From an uncultured Chitinophagaceae bacterium (GTDB lineage: Bacteria > Bacteroidota > Bacteroidia > Chitinophagales > Chitinophagaceae): a stretch of DNA of 44,681 nt. The notes below the pieces were generated by a model. It saw only the letters and a program-made list of their open reading frames with translations, was not told the DNA's origin and did no database searches. The DNA lies in contig CALESY010000004.1 in NCBI GenBank assembly GCA_937919945.1, positions 1 through 44,681 on the forward strand, given 5' to 3'. Shown piece by piece: positions 17,827 to 28,200 of the stretch; the stretch's first letter is position 1, and each line of letters opens with the position of its first letter. A program made the position numbers and the translations under genes.

Positions 17827-18940
17827 TAAGCTACATATCGTATCATTTGACGTACCATACCCAGCCGACTATGGTGGTGCTATAGATGTGTATTACAAAA
17901 TAAAAGCACTAAGCGAAGCTGGTGCTGACATATACCTGCATTGCTTTACATATGGCAGAGATGTAAGTGATGAACTGAACAAGCTATGCAAAGAAGTTTG
18001 GTACTATCCACGCAAAACGGGGTTTGCAGGTATTTCAGCATCACTACCCTATATCGTTTATTCACGAAGAAACAAGCAACTACTAAACCGGTTGATAGCT
18101 ATTGACGCGCCCATATTGTTTGAGGGTATTCATAGCAGTTATTACATTCATCATCCTTCATTAGCCAACAGAACAAAGGCAATACGCGCGCATAATATTG
18201 AAGGGCAGTATTACAAACTTCTGGCAGCTAAAGAGCCTAACCTGCTAAAACGTGCCTATTATAATATAGAGGCATCGTTGGCTGATAAGTATGAGCGCAA
18301 TACAAATGCAGACATCTGGTTGCCACTTTCTATGGAAGATGAAAAACACTTCAGGCAGCTACACCCATCTGCAAAGCATCATTTCATTGCACCATTTCAT
18401 GCTTACTATCACATAGAAAGCATTGCAGGCAATGGTAGTTATTGCCTGTACCATGGCAATCTATCTCATACTGAAAACATAGAGGCTGCACTATATCTAA
18501 TTAACGAAGTATTTAATAATATAGATATACCATTGATAGTGGCTGGAAGAAACCCTGTTAGCAAAATAACTGAAGTCGTAAAAAACAAAACCAATTGTAC
18601 AGTCATTGCCAATCCTGATGAGGCTACGATGCAACAACTGATACGTGATGCGCATATACATGTGTTGCCTACATTTCAGCAAAGTGGTATGAAACTAAAA
18701 CTACTCTATGCATTGTATAAGGGCAGGCATGTTGTGGTGAATAACGCCATGCTTTATGGTACAGGCTTAGATGCATTGTGCCAAGTTGCTGACGATGCTG
18801 GTAAATTTAAAAACAGCATTACAGATTTGATGCAAAAAAGTTTCGCCCAAGCAGATTTGCAAAGACGGAGTGAAATACTGGATATACATTATAACAACAG
18901 CCAAAACGCTGCTGCAATACTTACATTGCTGCGGGGGTAA
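17816..18940 (+). CDS. GT4-like glycosyltransferase with TTG start
   Basis: The 374-residue protein starts at TTG 17816, inside the end of the preceding gene; no in-frame ATG or GTG would leave the first strand (LHIVSFDVPYPADYGG) intact. FDVPYPADYGGA is the nucleotide-sugar/acceptor glycine-rich loop seen in sugar transferases of the same group as the one at 12876. The C-terminal half has CLYHGNLSHTENIEAALYL and an IVAGRNP strand. The usual donor loop is altered (FQQSGMKLKLLYALYKGRHVV): Gln-Ser-Gly-Met-Lys-Leu-Lys replaces the common form and the GT4 glutamate is replaced by leucine, so catalysis may differ. It ends 20 bp inside the convergent ftsE-like gene. Confidence 0.82.
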   Translation: MQADKLHIVSFDVPYPADYGGAIDVYYKIKALSEAGADIYLHCFTYGRDVSDELNKLCKEVWYYPRKTGFAGISASLPYIVYSRRNKQLLNRLIAIDAPILFEGIHSSYYIHHPSLANRTKAIRAHNIEGQYYKLLAAKEPNLLKRAYYNIEASLADKYERNTNADIWLPLSMEDEKHFRQLHPSAKHHFIAPFHAYYHIESIAGNGSYCLYHGNLSHTENIEAALYLINEVFNNIDIPLIVAGRNPVSKITEVVKNKTNCTVIANPDEATMQQLIRDAHIHVLPTFQQSGMKLKLLYALYKGRHVVVNNAMLYGTGLDALCQVADDAGKFKNSITDLMQKSFAQADLQRRSEILDIHYNNSQNAAAILTLLRG

Positions 18941-19613
18941 TCTCTCTGATTCCACCATGCTCTATACGCACAACACGGGCAGGGTATTTATGTATAATAC
19001 CATAATCATGTGTTGCCATAATAAAAGCCGTATGGTAATCTCGGCAGATGTTGAATAAGAGTTGCATGATTTCGTCAGTAGTATCCGGATCTAAGTTGCC
19101 TGTTGGTTCGTCCGCAATAATAAGTTTAGGATTATTAAGCAACGCACGGGCTATATCTACACGCTGTTGTTCGCCGCCAGACATCTCATAGGGCATTTTA
19201 AACCCTTTACCGCGCAAGCCTACCTTACTTAATACATTCTCAATTTTTTCTTTCATTAAGGCTTTATCTTTCCAGCCAGTAGCAGTTAACACAAACTCAA
19301 GGTTGTCATGTACATTCCTGTCTGTCAGCAATCGGAAATCCTGAAATACGATACCGAGGTTGCGGCGAAGTAATGGTACTGTTTTCCATGTCAGGTGTTT
19401 CAAATCAAAGCCTGCTACAGCCCCCTCACCCTCTTGCAGATATAAATCGCCATATAGGGTTTTCAACAGGCTCGATTTACCACTGCCTGTTTTGCCTATC
19501 ATATACACAAACTCGCCCTTACCTACTTCAAAATTTACATTGCTTAGTATAAGGCTTTTGCCCTGATATATATTGCCGCTTCGTATAGAAACTATAGTGC
19601 CGTCGTTCATCAA
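18921..19613 (-). CDS. ftsE: FtsE-type cell-division ABC transporter ATP-binding protein
   Basis: The 230-residue ATPase has Walker A GKTGSGKSS (about 40-48), the Q-loop in VFQDFRLL, signature MSGGEQQRVDIARAL and Walker B LIIADEPTGNLDP. FQDFRLL and the short length favour FtsE over LolD, but the partner FtsX is not adjacent, so LolD/MacB-type ATPases remain possible. FtsE with FtsX controls peptidoglycan hydrolases at the septum from the inner membrane. The start is either of two consecutive ATGs (19613 or 19610). A -7-like box lies at 19631-19638. Its 3' end overlaps a convergent glycosyltransferase by 20 bp. Confidence 0.85.
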   Translation of the reverse strand: MMNDGTIVSIRSGNIYQGKSLILSNVNFEVGKGEFVYMIGKTGSGKSSLLKTLYGDLYLQEGEGAVAGFDLKHLTWKTVPLLRRNLGIVFQDFRLLTDRNVHDNLEFVLTATGWKDKALMKEKIENVLSKVGLRGKGFKMPYEMSGGEQQRVDIARALLNNPKLIIADEPTGNLDPDTTDEIMQLLFNICRDYHTAFIMATHDYGIIHKYPARVVRIEHGGIREITPAAM

Positions 19614-19630
19614 CAGGTATTGCTTTGAAA

Positions 19631-19638
19631 CAAAAATA
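19631..19638 (-). promoter_or_regulatory. Putative -7 box (TATTTTTG) for ftsE
   Basis: Read on the minus strand the sequence fits TAnnTTTG and lies 17 bp before the first ATG. No -33 TTTG is present at the expected spacing. Confidence 0.4.
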
Positions 19639-19676
19639 ACAGTTATATCGTGTATGTTATCCTAAAATGCTAAAAA

Positions 19677-19707
19677 ATAAAGTGCCCCATATTAAGAGGC
19701 ACTTTAT
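19677..19707 (-). terminator. Hairpin terminator after the M43 protease gene
   Basis: ATAAAGTGCC (19677-19686) pairs with GGCACTTTAT (19698-19707) over 10 bp with an 11-base loop. On the minus strand the second arm is followed by TTTTTT, 24 bp beyond the protease stop codon. Confidence 0.8.
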
Positions 19708-19730
19708 ATATGTTTTATAACTGGAAAATA

Positions 19731-22103
19731 TTAATTAACTACTAATTTTTCAGTTTTGGTTTGTGTACCAGATATAACATTTACCAGATACATACCTTTA
19801 CTCAACAATGCATTAGCTGGAATTTCTACACGGCTGATGTTTTGCTGCAATACTTCTTCTGTACGATATACTACTTTACCCGTAATATCAGTAACAACTA
19901 CAGTAGTACGAGCTCCCATATTACCTTTTATTACTACAAAAGCATTGCTATTTGTTGGGTTTGGATTTATCGCTATGTTATGATCTTTACCAACTAAAGT
20001 ATTAATACCTGCTGGGAAAGGACTAACATTAATACGATCTATATAGTAATTATTACCTACACCCATTTCTCCAAAGCTAGCATTGTCAGAAGCCGGCTTA
20101 TATCTAAAACGGAAGTAGACTTTTGATGTTCTTGCAGCATTTGGAACGTTTACACTCTTCAAATCCCAATCATTCATAGAAAGAGGAGCAAATGCGGTTG
20201 CTTGAGAACCTCTTATCAAATCTGCTTTAGTTAATACTGAAAATCTGGTCCAGTTAACACCACAATCCGTTGAATATGCAATTTCCAAAGAGTCATTCAT
20301 AAGTGCAGATACAGATGTGCGCCATGCACCGGCATACATGAAGTTAAGGTTACATAGACCAGAAGACATTGAAGACAAATCGAAGGCAGGAGTAAAGAAG
20401 TCATCAATATCGCCAGTCAGTTTTTGTCCAGTAGTTGTTGGTGACCATACTGCTGGTGCGTTAGTAAATAATTCAATAGATGCACGTGAGTCATATCCTT
20501 TGTAAACTATACAAGACTTGTCATAATAACCATGTGTATTAGATATTTGCCATTTAAACGAGTTATTATAATAGTTAAATATTGGCCATCTTTCATTTTC
20601 AGTATTATCGCTGAACTCTTGGAAAAAACCAGGTTTTAAAACATAATTTGGATCAGCTGCATAAACATCACTACGTTCTATTGTTGAGTCGCCTGCATTT
20701 GAAGAAACTTTAAGAGTTGTTTTTATCCATCCGTACTTATCTTCAGGCACTTCAATACCTACTGTATTACTTGTTGCAGTAGCAGGCGTTGCATTATTAC
20801 TGAATGTCCATAAAACACTAGTAATTGTATCGCGCCAACTTTGGTTTTTATAATTAAATCTACGACTACCACCAGCACATAAGAAATAAGATCTCTCATT
20901 AGATAAGCCAACAACTTTTTCAACTGAATAATCAGCAACAGGTTTTAAATCTGTACGAGGTGCTAATTGACCGTTTCCACTGTTAACAATACCAGTTATT
21001 TCCCAGTTTTGAGGATCAATAAGTGTGTTTCTATTACCTACAGTGCTATTTAATGCTGCACGCATTCTGTCTACTTGTTGGTGAGTAAACATTATAGGGC
21101 ATTCTGCGTAATCCATAATATTCTGTACGTTAGTAGTATCAGGATAATCTGCTGTATCGGTTCTCGGAGTACCATTATTATCAATTGTGATAAAAGTTTT
21201 ATAATAGCCATTTGCGCATGATGAATCATACAAAACAACTGGCAAACCACAATTTCCACCACTCTGAGGATTACCTGCTTTACCAGAACTAAAGTGTCCG
21301 GTAGTTGGCGGTGTATCATCTACTTCATCATCACCACATGCCTGACTAACATTTTGACCACTGTTATTCCATGGATGGAAAAGATTAAGACAGTGACCTA
21401 TCTCATGTTCATAAGTCTTGTTTTGATTAAGGAAGTTATAACCACCAATGATACCATCAGAATATGGAATGGCAGCTGCAGTAGATGGGAAAGTAGCATA
21501 TGCAGCAACAGTACCGCCACTAATGCCACGACCAACTCGCCTAACAAGCCAAATGTTCAAATACCTATTTGGCGGCCATAAATCTAACTTAGCTTGGTCA
21601 TCGCCACCATTAGTAAGATAACTTTGTCTTCTGGTTATACCTGATGTTGGATTACCAAACTGGTCTTTATTTGCTAAAACTAATTGTATTTTGGGGTTTC
21701 CGATGTAAGGCTTGAACGGAACTATAACATCAGATGTATCAGCATTTTTTTTCTGAAAGGTAAGATTCATTCTTTTCACCCATTCATATACTTCATTATC
21801 AGTAATATACTCTTGACCATAATCGTGCACTATGTGTATTACTAATGGAATGTACACAGCAGGATAAGTATTATTTTTTGTAGGTGTATGGGGATAAAAC
21901 CTACCACTACTAACACTTGAAGCAATTTGTTTTGCCATTAAATGTGTTCGGTATTCTTGCTCCAATTGATCTTGATATTGTTGGATAGCAGGATACTTCT
22001 TCTTCATTTGACTATTGACTTCGTCTGAAGCGCAATGTTGTGCTACAACTGGAAGTGTAATTCCTACAAGAGCAGCAAGCAATAAAATAGACTTTTTTAT
22101 CAT
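19731..22103 (-). CDS. Secreted M43 (cytophagalysin-type) metalloprotease with T9SS type A sorting domain
   Basis: The 790-residue protein has a signal peptide (1-22, ending VVAQ). It carries the extended zinc motif HEIGHCLNLFH (His233, Glu234, His237, His243), and then the M43 feature of a downstream methionine turn (NIMDYAECPIMFTHQQV). The central part after about residue 390 includes Ig-like and jelly-roll-like regions. The last 75 residues are a Por/type A sorting domain (NPNPTNSNAFVVIKG at its start, GMYLVNVISG near its end). The protein is therefore expected outside the cell or on its surface through T9SS. It has its own consensus promoter and terminator, and sits just downstream of the giant adhesin gene on the same strand. 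The substrate is unknown. Confidence 0.93.
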   Translation of the reverse strand: MIKKSILLLAALVGITLPVVAQHCASDEVNSQMKKKYPAIQQYQDQLEQEYRTHLMAKQIASSVSSGRFYPHTPTKNNTYPAVYIPLVIHIVHDYGQEYITDNEVYEWVKRMNLTFQKKNADTSDVIVPFKPYIGNPKIQLVLANKDQFGNPTSGITRRQSYLTNGGDDQAKLDLWPPNRYLNIWLVRRVGRGISGGTVAAYATFPSTAAAIPYSDGIIGGYNFLNQNKTYEHEIGHCLNLFHPWNNSGQNVSQACGDDEVDDTPPTTGHFSSGKAGNPQSGGNCGLPVVLYDSSCANGYYKTFITIDNNGTPRTDTADYPDTTNVQNIMDYAECPIMFTHQQVDRMRAALNSTVGNRNTLIDPQNWEITGIVNSGNGQLAPRTDLKPVADYSVEKVVGLSNERSYFLCAGGSRRFNYKNQSWRDTITSVLWTFSNNATPATATSNTVGIEVPEDKYGWIKTTLKVSSNAGDSTIERSDVYAADPNYVLKPGFFQEFSDNTENERWPIFNYYNNSFKWQISNTHGYYDKSCIVYKGYDSRASIELFTNAPAVWSPTTTGQKLTGDIDDFFTPAFDLSSMSSGLCNLNFMYAGAWRTSVSALMNDSLEIAYSTDCGVNWTRFSVLTKADLIRGSQATAFAPLSMNDWDLKSVNVPNAARTSKVYFRFRYKPASDNASFGEMGVGNNYYIDRINVSPFPAGINTLVGKDHNIAINPNPTNSNAFVVIKGNMGARTTVVVTDITGKVVYRTEEVLQQNISRVEIPANALLSKGMYLVNVISGTQTKTEKLVVN

Positions 22104-22140
22104 TTGTATTTTATTATAATACTTTAAAAAAACATCGTTT

Positions 22141-22173
22141 CAAAGATAGATATTCCTGTTAAGAAAATGCAAA
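22141..22173 (-). promoter_or_regulatory. Complete Bacteroidota promoter for the M43 protease
   Basis: On the minus strand TTTG (22173-22170) is followed after 21 bp by TATCTTTG (22148-22141). Both boxes and the spacing fit the phylum's TTTG-N19-21-TAnnTTTG consensus. The predicted leader before the ATG at 22103 is about 30 bases. Confidence 0.75.
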
Positions 22174-22205
22174 GTTTTTTGTCATAGCAATATGATTTAA
22201 TTGTC

Positions 22206-22239
22206 ACAAGTAAGCAATTATCTGATTAATATTACTTGT
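22206..22239. repeat. Inverted repeat spanning the adhesin stop codon
   Basis: ACAAGTAA (22206-22213) and TTACTTGT (22232-22239) are perfect inverted copies separated by 18 bp that contain the TAA of the giant gene. On the minus strand no T-run follows, so a role as a terminator is weak; it may be an mRNA 3'-end hairpin. Confidence 0.4.
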
Positions 22240-25200
22240 CCCTTTTTCTCAATTTGTTTGCCATTTGAACATATGTACTTTATGTAATAATAGTAGTTAC
22301 CTAAATCTTGTTTTTTACTATTGAATGTACCATCCCACCCTTCCTGTTGATTACGAGTTTCAAATACCTTTTGCCCCCATCTGTTTACAATTATAAAAGA
22401 TTGAATAGTATGGTTACCTGGTGTTATTATTCTGAACCTATCATTCCTGCCGTCTCCATTTGGTGAAAATATATCGGGCAATGCGATATCGCAGCAACTT
22501 TCTGTATTGATATAAATACTATCAACTGCTTCGCAACCCCAAACATTATTTAGTTTCAAATATACATAGCCCGTTTGCAGCACTGCAGCATCAGCAACAT
22601 TCTCAACTATGTTATAAAAATTAGCATTCCCACTCCAAGAATACAGATGTTTATCAACTTGCACACCTGTGAGCCTTAGAGTATCTCCGGCACAAATATT
22701 ATTTCTACTAATACTTTCAATCTTAGCATCCGGCACCTCGTGTACATCTATTGTATCTGAATGGGGGGTAGACAAACATCCGTTGTTTGTTGCCCATCGC
22801 ATTGTTACAATTTTTCTTCCAATGATCCCCCACAAAACATCATAGCGCTGATTTTGTACTGAGTCTTTGATAATACCACCATCAGTTTGCCATATAGATT
22901 GTGCATTCAACACAGTCTTTGGCAATAATGTAGCTGTTTCATTGAGGCATATATCAGCTGGCATTTCAAACATAGATTCAGGCACATCAAATACATTAAC
23001 TGTAATGCTATCTGATGCAGAACAAATATTATTAGTAATAGTTAAACGTATTTTTTTAATACCGCTTTGTGCCCAAACAACTCTATATGGTCCGCTGCTA
23101 TCGCCTGATAATACAATACCATCAGAAAAATCCCATTTATAGGATACTAACTTATCAGAGGATACATCAGTAATAATTACACTATCCCCTTCGCATACAT
23201 TGTTTTTATCGAATTCAATACGTGGTTTAAGCTGTGGTAATATTATAACAGTAATTTCTTTTCGGTCACTTTCACAACCATTAAAGCTTGTTTGTGAAAC
23301 ATACCATTTTGTTATCCCAGGCAAGTTGGTCGATGGCGTAGGTGCTACATAACTTAATACGCCACCTGTAGGCAGATTATACCATTTTATGGCAGTACCG
23401 GTAGCCTGCAGGGGTAGTGCATTTGCAAATTGGCAATACCTAACAGTATCATCCGTTACAGGCATAAGTGGCTTTGGTCTTATCACTACTTGTATCCTTG
23501 TCCGTTGGCTTTCACAATTACTTATTTTTTGGCTTACGTACCAAAACTGACTACCCGCAATATTGGTTGGCGGTACTGGTGCAGTGCTACTTGCTGTACC
23601 TCCTATAGGTACATTATACCATTGCAGATTACTTCCTGTAGCTGTAAGTGGGAAAGATACATCTCCCTGACAATAGTTAATCAATGTGTTAGCAGATGGA
23701 GCAAGTGGCACAGGGCTAACCAATACTACTGTACTATCAGGCAATGAAACACATCCATTAAGCGTAACCTTAACTCTATAAACACCTGAATTAACTACTG
23801 TTGCTCCAACTATTGAAGGATATTGATTGGTATCAATAAATGATAATGGCCCTGTCCATAAATAAGAACCGCCAGCTATTGTAGCAGCATATAAATTCAG
23901 TTTATCTCCTTCACATAATGGACCGTTATTTGATGCAGTTGGTGTTTGTGGCGTTGGCTTAACTAATACAACAGTAGTATCGGGTACAGACACACAATTA
24001 TTTTTTGTGACAGTTAGTATATACATCCCCGATTGTGATGGTGAAGACGCTGCTATGACAGGATTCTGAACGGTAGAAGTATAACCTAAAACTCCTGTCC
24101 AAGACCATGAAACACCTGTAGAATCACTACTTCCAAGTAAACGCAAAGTATCCCCTTGACAAATAGGGGTATTATTATTTGCGATGGCTAGAGGTGGAGT
24201 TGGGTCATTTAATGTTACTGGGCCTATTTGATTAGATGTACAATTATTAATAGTAGCTGTGATATTGTTATAAACACCAGCAGCAATTCCTGAAATTACT
24301 ACCCTGCCATTTACATCAGCAGTTAATGACATAGGGCTTTGTAGAATAGCGTTACGTGTATAATTTATGATATAAGTAGAGTTGTTTACAAGCCCACCAA
24401 TCGTGATACTGCCATTTGTACCTAAGCACATAGTAGGGTTAACTTTTGAAACAAAAACCGTTGAAGGTGGTGTTGGATCAACTAATATTACCGGCAACAA
24501 TGGATCTGATGAACAACCATTGGGAGATGTAACTATGATATCTGTATATATACCAGCAGTCAATCCTGTTAGTACCAAACTACCAATAACAGACGTTGTC
24601 AAAAGCAATGCAGGTTGTGCCAGAGTATTCTTTTTATAATTAACAGTAAAGGTTGTATTAGCAGCTAAACCAGTTATTGCTATACTACCATTATTACCCA
24701 AACAAGTAGTTGGGTGTGTTATAGAAAAACCACCCACAACAGGCGCAGGTAACGCAAATACTGTAACAATAGTAGAAGATACCGGAGACAGACAACCATT
24801 TACCGTAGCCGTAACTGTGTAAATCCCGGAAAATGATGGTTGTACATTAAGCCTTGTCGGGCTTTGTATAGCAGATGTGTAGCCACCTGGGCCTACCCAT
24901 CCATAGGTTGCTCCAGCAATGGTATCAGCTGTTAGTATTAATGTATTACCGGTACATAATGGCCCATTATTGTTTGCATTAGGACGTGGAGGGGTTGGGT
25001 TTACTAATACTACAGTTGTGTCTGGTACAGACACACAGTTGTTGAATGTTGCTGTAACAATATAGTTACCAGACATACCGGGTATTGCATTTATGATAAT
25101 TGGGTTTTGCTGGCTACTTGTAAAACCACTCGGGCCAATCCAAGAATAGGTAACACCTGAAACTGAATTGGCAAATAATTTAATAGTATCTTCTTGACAA

Positions 25201-28200
25201 ACGGGCGTATTATTACTATTAGATACTACAGGAGGTGAAGGGTCGGACAATGTAACTGAGCCAACGCTATTTGATATACAATTATTAATAGTAACTCTGA
25301 TATCAGAATAAATACCTGCACCCAAACCGCTGATTACAATATTGCCCAATGAATTGGCTATCAAGGTTTGAGTTAGTTGTGGGGTCGAATTCTTACTAAA
25401 ATCAACAGCATAAGTGCTACCTGATATTAACCCACTAATAACTATAAATCCCTGGTTACCGGAGCAACTGATGGGGTCTGACGAATCTGCTAAAGTTATT
25501 ACTGGTGGAGTTGGATCAATCAATGTATATGGGCCAAGCGTATTTGATGTACAATTATTAACTGTAACTGTTATGTTGTTGTAAACGCCTGCAGTAAGCC
25601 CACTGATAATGACATTACCCGATGTATTGGCGATTAATGAACGCGGCGTTTGTGCTACTGTATTTTTTGTATAGTTGATAGTATATGTAACTGCACTGGA
25701 AAGTCCTGAAATGGTAATAGTGCCTTGTGCACCTGCACATGTGGTAGTGTTGGTAAATGTAGCGGAAACAACAGGCGGTGTTGGGTCAACCAATGTTATT
25801 GGTGGAATACTATCTGATGTACAGTTGTTCAATGTTACACGAACATTAGTATATGTACCTGCTGTTAAACCACTAACTACTACTCTACCTGTAGAGTTTG
25901 ACAATAATGTTTGCGCCGATTGAGGAAAACCATTTTTAGTAAAGGTAACAATATAGTTTGTCGTTGGTTTCAGCCCGAATAACAGAATACTACCTTCCGA
26001 ACCAAAACAACTGATTGGATTTGTAAATGCAAAACTATCAATAGCAGGCTTATGATTTACCAATACACTAACTGTATCGGGCAGAGACTGACAACCATTG
26101 ATAGTAGCTATAACAATGTAATCCCCTGTCATAAAAGTATCTGCATTAACCCTGGATGGGTTCTGAACAGATGCTGTATAAGATAATGGCCCTGTCCAGG
26201 CATATGTGGCACCTGATATATTTGTTGATGATAGTTGCAATGTACTGCCACTGCAAAGCGGGCTATTACTACTTGCTACAGGTGTAGCAGGTGTTGGCTT
26301 AACTAATACGACTGTAGAAACAGCAACTGCCGGGCAATTATTTTTTGTAGCCGTTACTGTATAAGTACCAGACAAAGGTGGGTTGGCATTAGGAAAAAAT
26401 GGATTTTGCACAGCAGATGTAAAACTACCAGGGCCTGTCCATGACCATACCACACCTAATGAGTCACTGGTTGCGAATAATTTTAAAGTATCTCCCTGGC
26501 ATATAGGGCTATTATTAAACGCCGTCAATATCGGAGCTTGTGGGTTTATAAGTATTATGGGCAGTATTGTATCTGAAGTACACCCATTCAGTGTTGCTTT
26601 GATACGGCTATATGTACCTGCGGAAAGACCTGTAATAACAACGCCGCCATTACTACCGGATGTTATTGAAACAGGTGGTTGCGAAACTGCATTTTTATAA
26701 TAATTGACAATATAAGTAGTGTTAGGGCGCATACCTTTTAGAGTGATAGTACCATCTGTGCCTAAGCAGGTAGTAGGATTAGTATAAGAAGTGCTATCTA
26801 TTGATGGTATATGGTTTATTACCACTGCGACTGTGTCTGCCTCAGATATACAAGCAGCTACCGTAACGGTTACGATATAGTTTCCGCTATTGGCTGTATC
26901 TGCGTTTGCCAAAACTGGGTTTTGTAGTGTTGAGCTAAAACTCAAAGGTCCAGTCCAATTATAAACACCATTTGTAACAAAACCGGTAGTAAGATTGAGT
27001 GTGCTTCCATCACATATAGGACTATTACTATTTGCATTTGGTTTAGCTGGAGTTGGCTTAACTAAAACAATTGTGTTAGCAGTATCTGAAAAACAATTAT
27101 TTTTTGATGCTACAACTCTATATGTGCCGGACATAGATGGTATAGCAGCAGTAAGCATAGGATTTTGCGCTGATGAAGTGAATGATAAGGGTCCGAACCA
27201 CTGCCAACTAACACCCATAGAATCACTTGATGCAAACAACTTCAAAGTATCGCTTTGGCAAATAGGACTGTTATTAGATGCATTTATAACCGGTGCTTTA
27301 GGGTTAACTAATGTAATTGGAGCTATTGTATCAGAACTGCAACCATTCAACAGCACCATAATATTAGAATATACACCTGCTGTTAGACCAGAGATAGTAA
27401 TATTTCCCGAACTATTAGATGATGTAAATAAAGGAGATTGCAATACACCATTCTTCTTGTACTCTACAATATGTGCAGCAGAAGGTTTAAGTCCGGTTAA
27501 TGTAATAGAGCCATTATTGCCGGCACATGTAGTAGGATGGGTAAAACTAAACCCACCAATTTGTGGAGTATGGTATATTACAACAGCAGTAGTAGCATTT
27601 GGAGATGGGCAATTATTTACATACGCTGTTACTGTATAGACTCCTGCATGCGTAGTATCGACATTGTTTCTAGTGGGGGTGCGTACGTTTGCATTATATG
27701 AGATAGGCCCTGTCCATACATAGTTAGCACCTGCAATAACGCTTGCTGTAAGTTGTAAGGTACTGCCAGAACATAAAGGTCCGTTATTAGTAACTGATGG
27801 GGCAGATGGCAATGCATTTACAATGACACTGACTGTAGAAGCATTAGAAGTACAGTTGTTCTTACTTGCAGTCACAGTATAAGTACCTGTCCGTGTAGTT
27901 GCTGCATTAGCAATAAATGGGTTCTGCAAGGCAGATGTAAAAGATAGTGGTCCTGTCCACGACCAAGTAACACCAGTAGAATCGCTTGTTGAAAATAACT
28001 TCAGTGTATCTCCCTGACAAATAGGCGAATTGCTACTGGCTGCAACAACAGGTGCTATCGGAGAAGTAAGTATAATAGGGGCTATAGTATCTGACCTGCA
28101 AAAAGACGTAGATACAGTTATCTGCGAGTATGTTCCGGCACCCAATGTGGTAAGTACTATACTGCCAGTAGATGATGAGGTAGATGAAGTAGACTGAGGA

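Noticed and set aside
26995..27639. Open frame of 214 codons on the plus strand opposite the adhesin repeats
   Set aside because: It mirrors the A-B-C codon pattern of the minus-strand gene, recurs in shorter forms opposite other repeats, and has no start signal or recognisable protein features.
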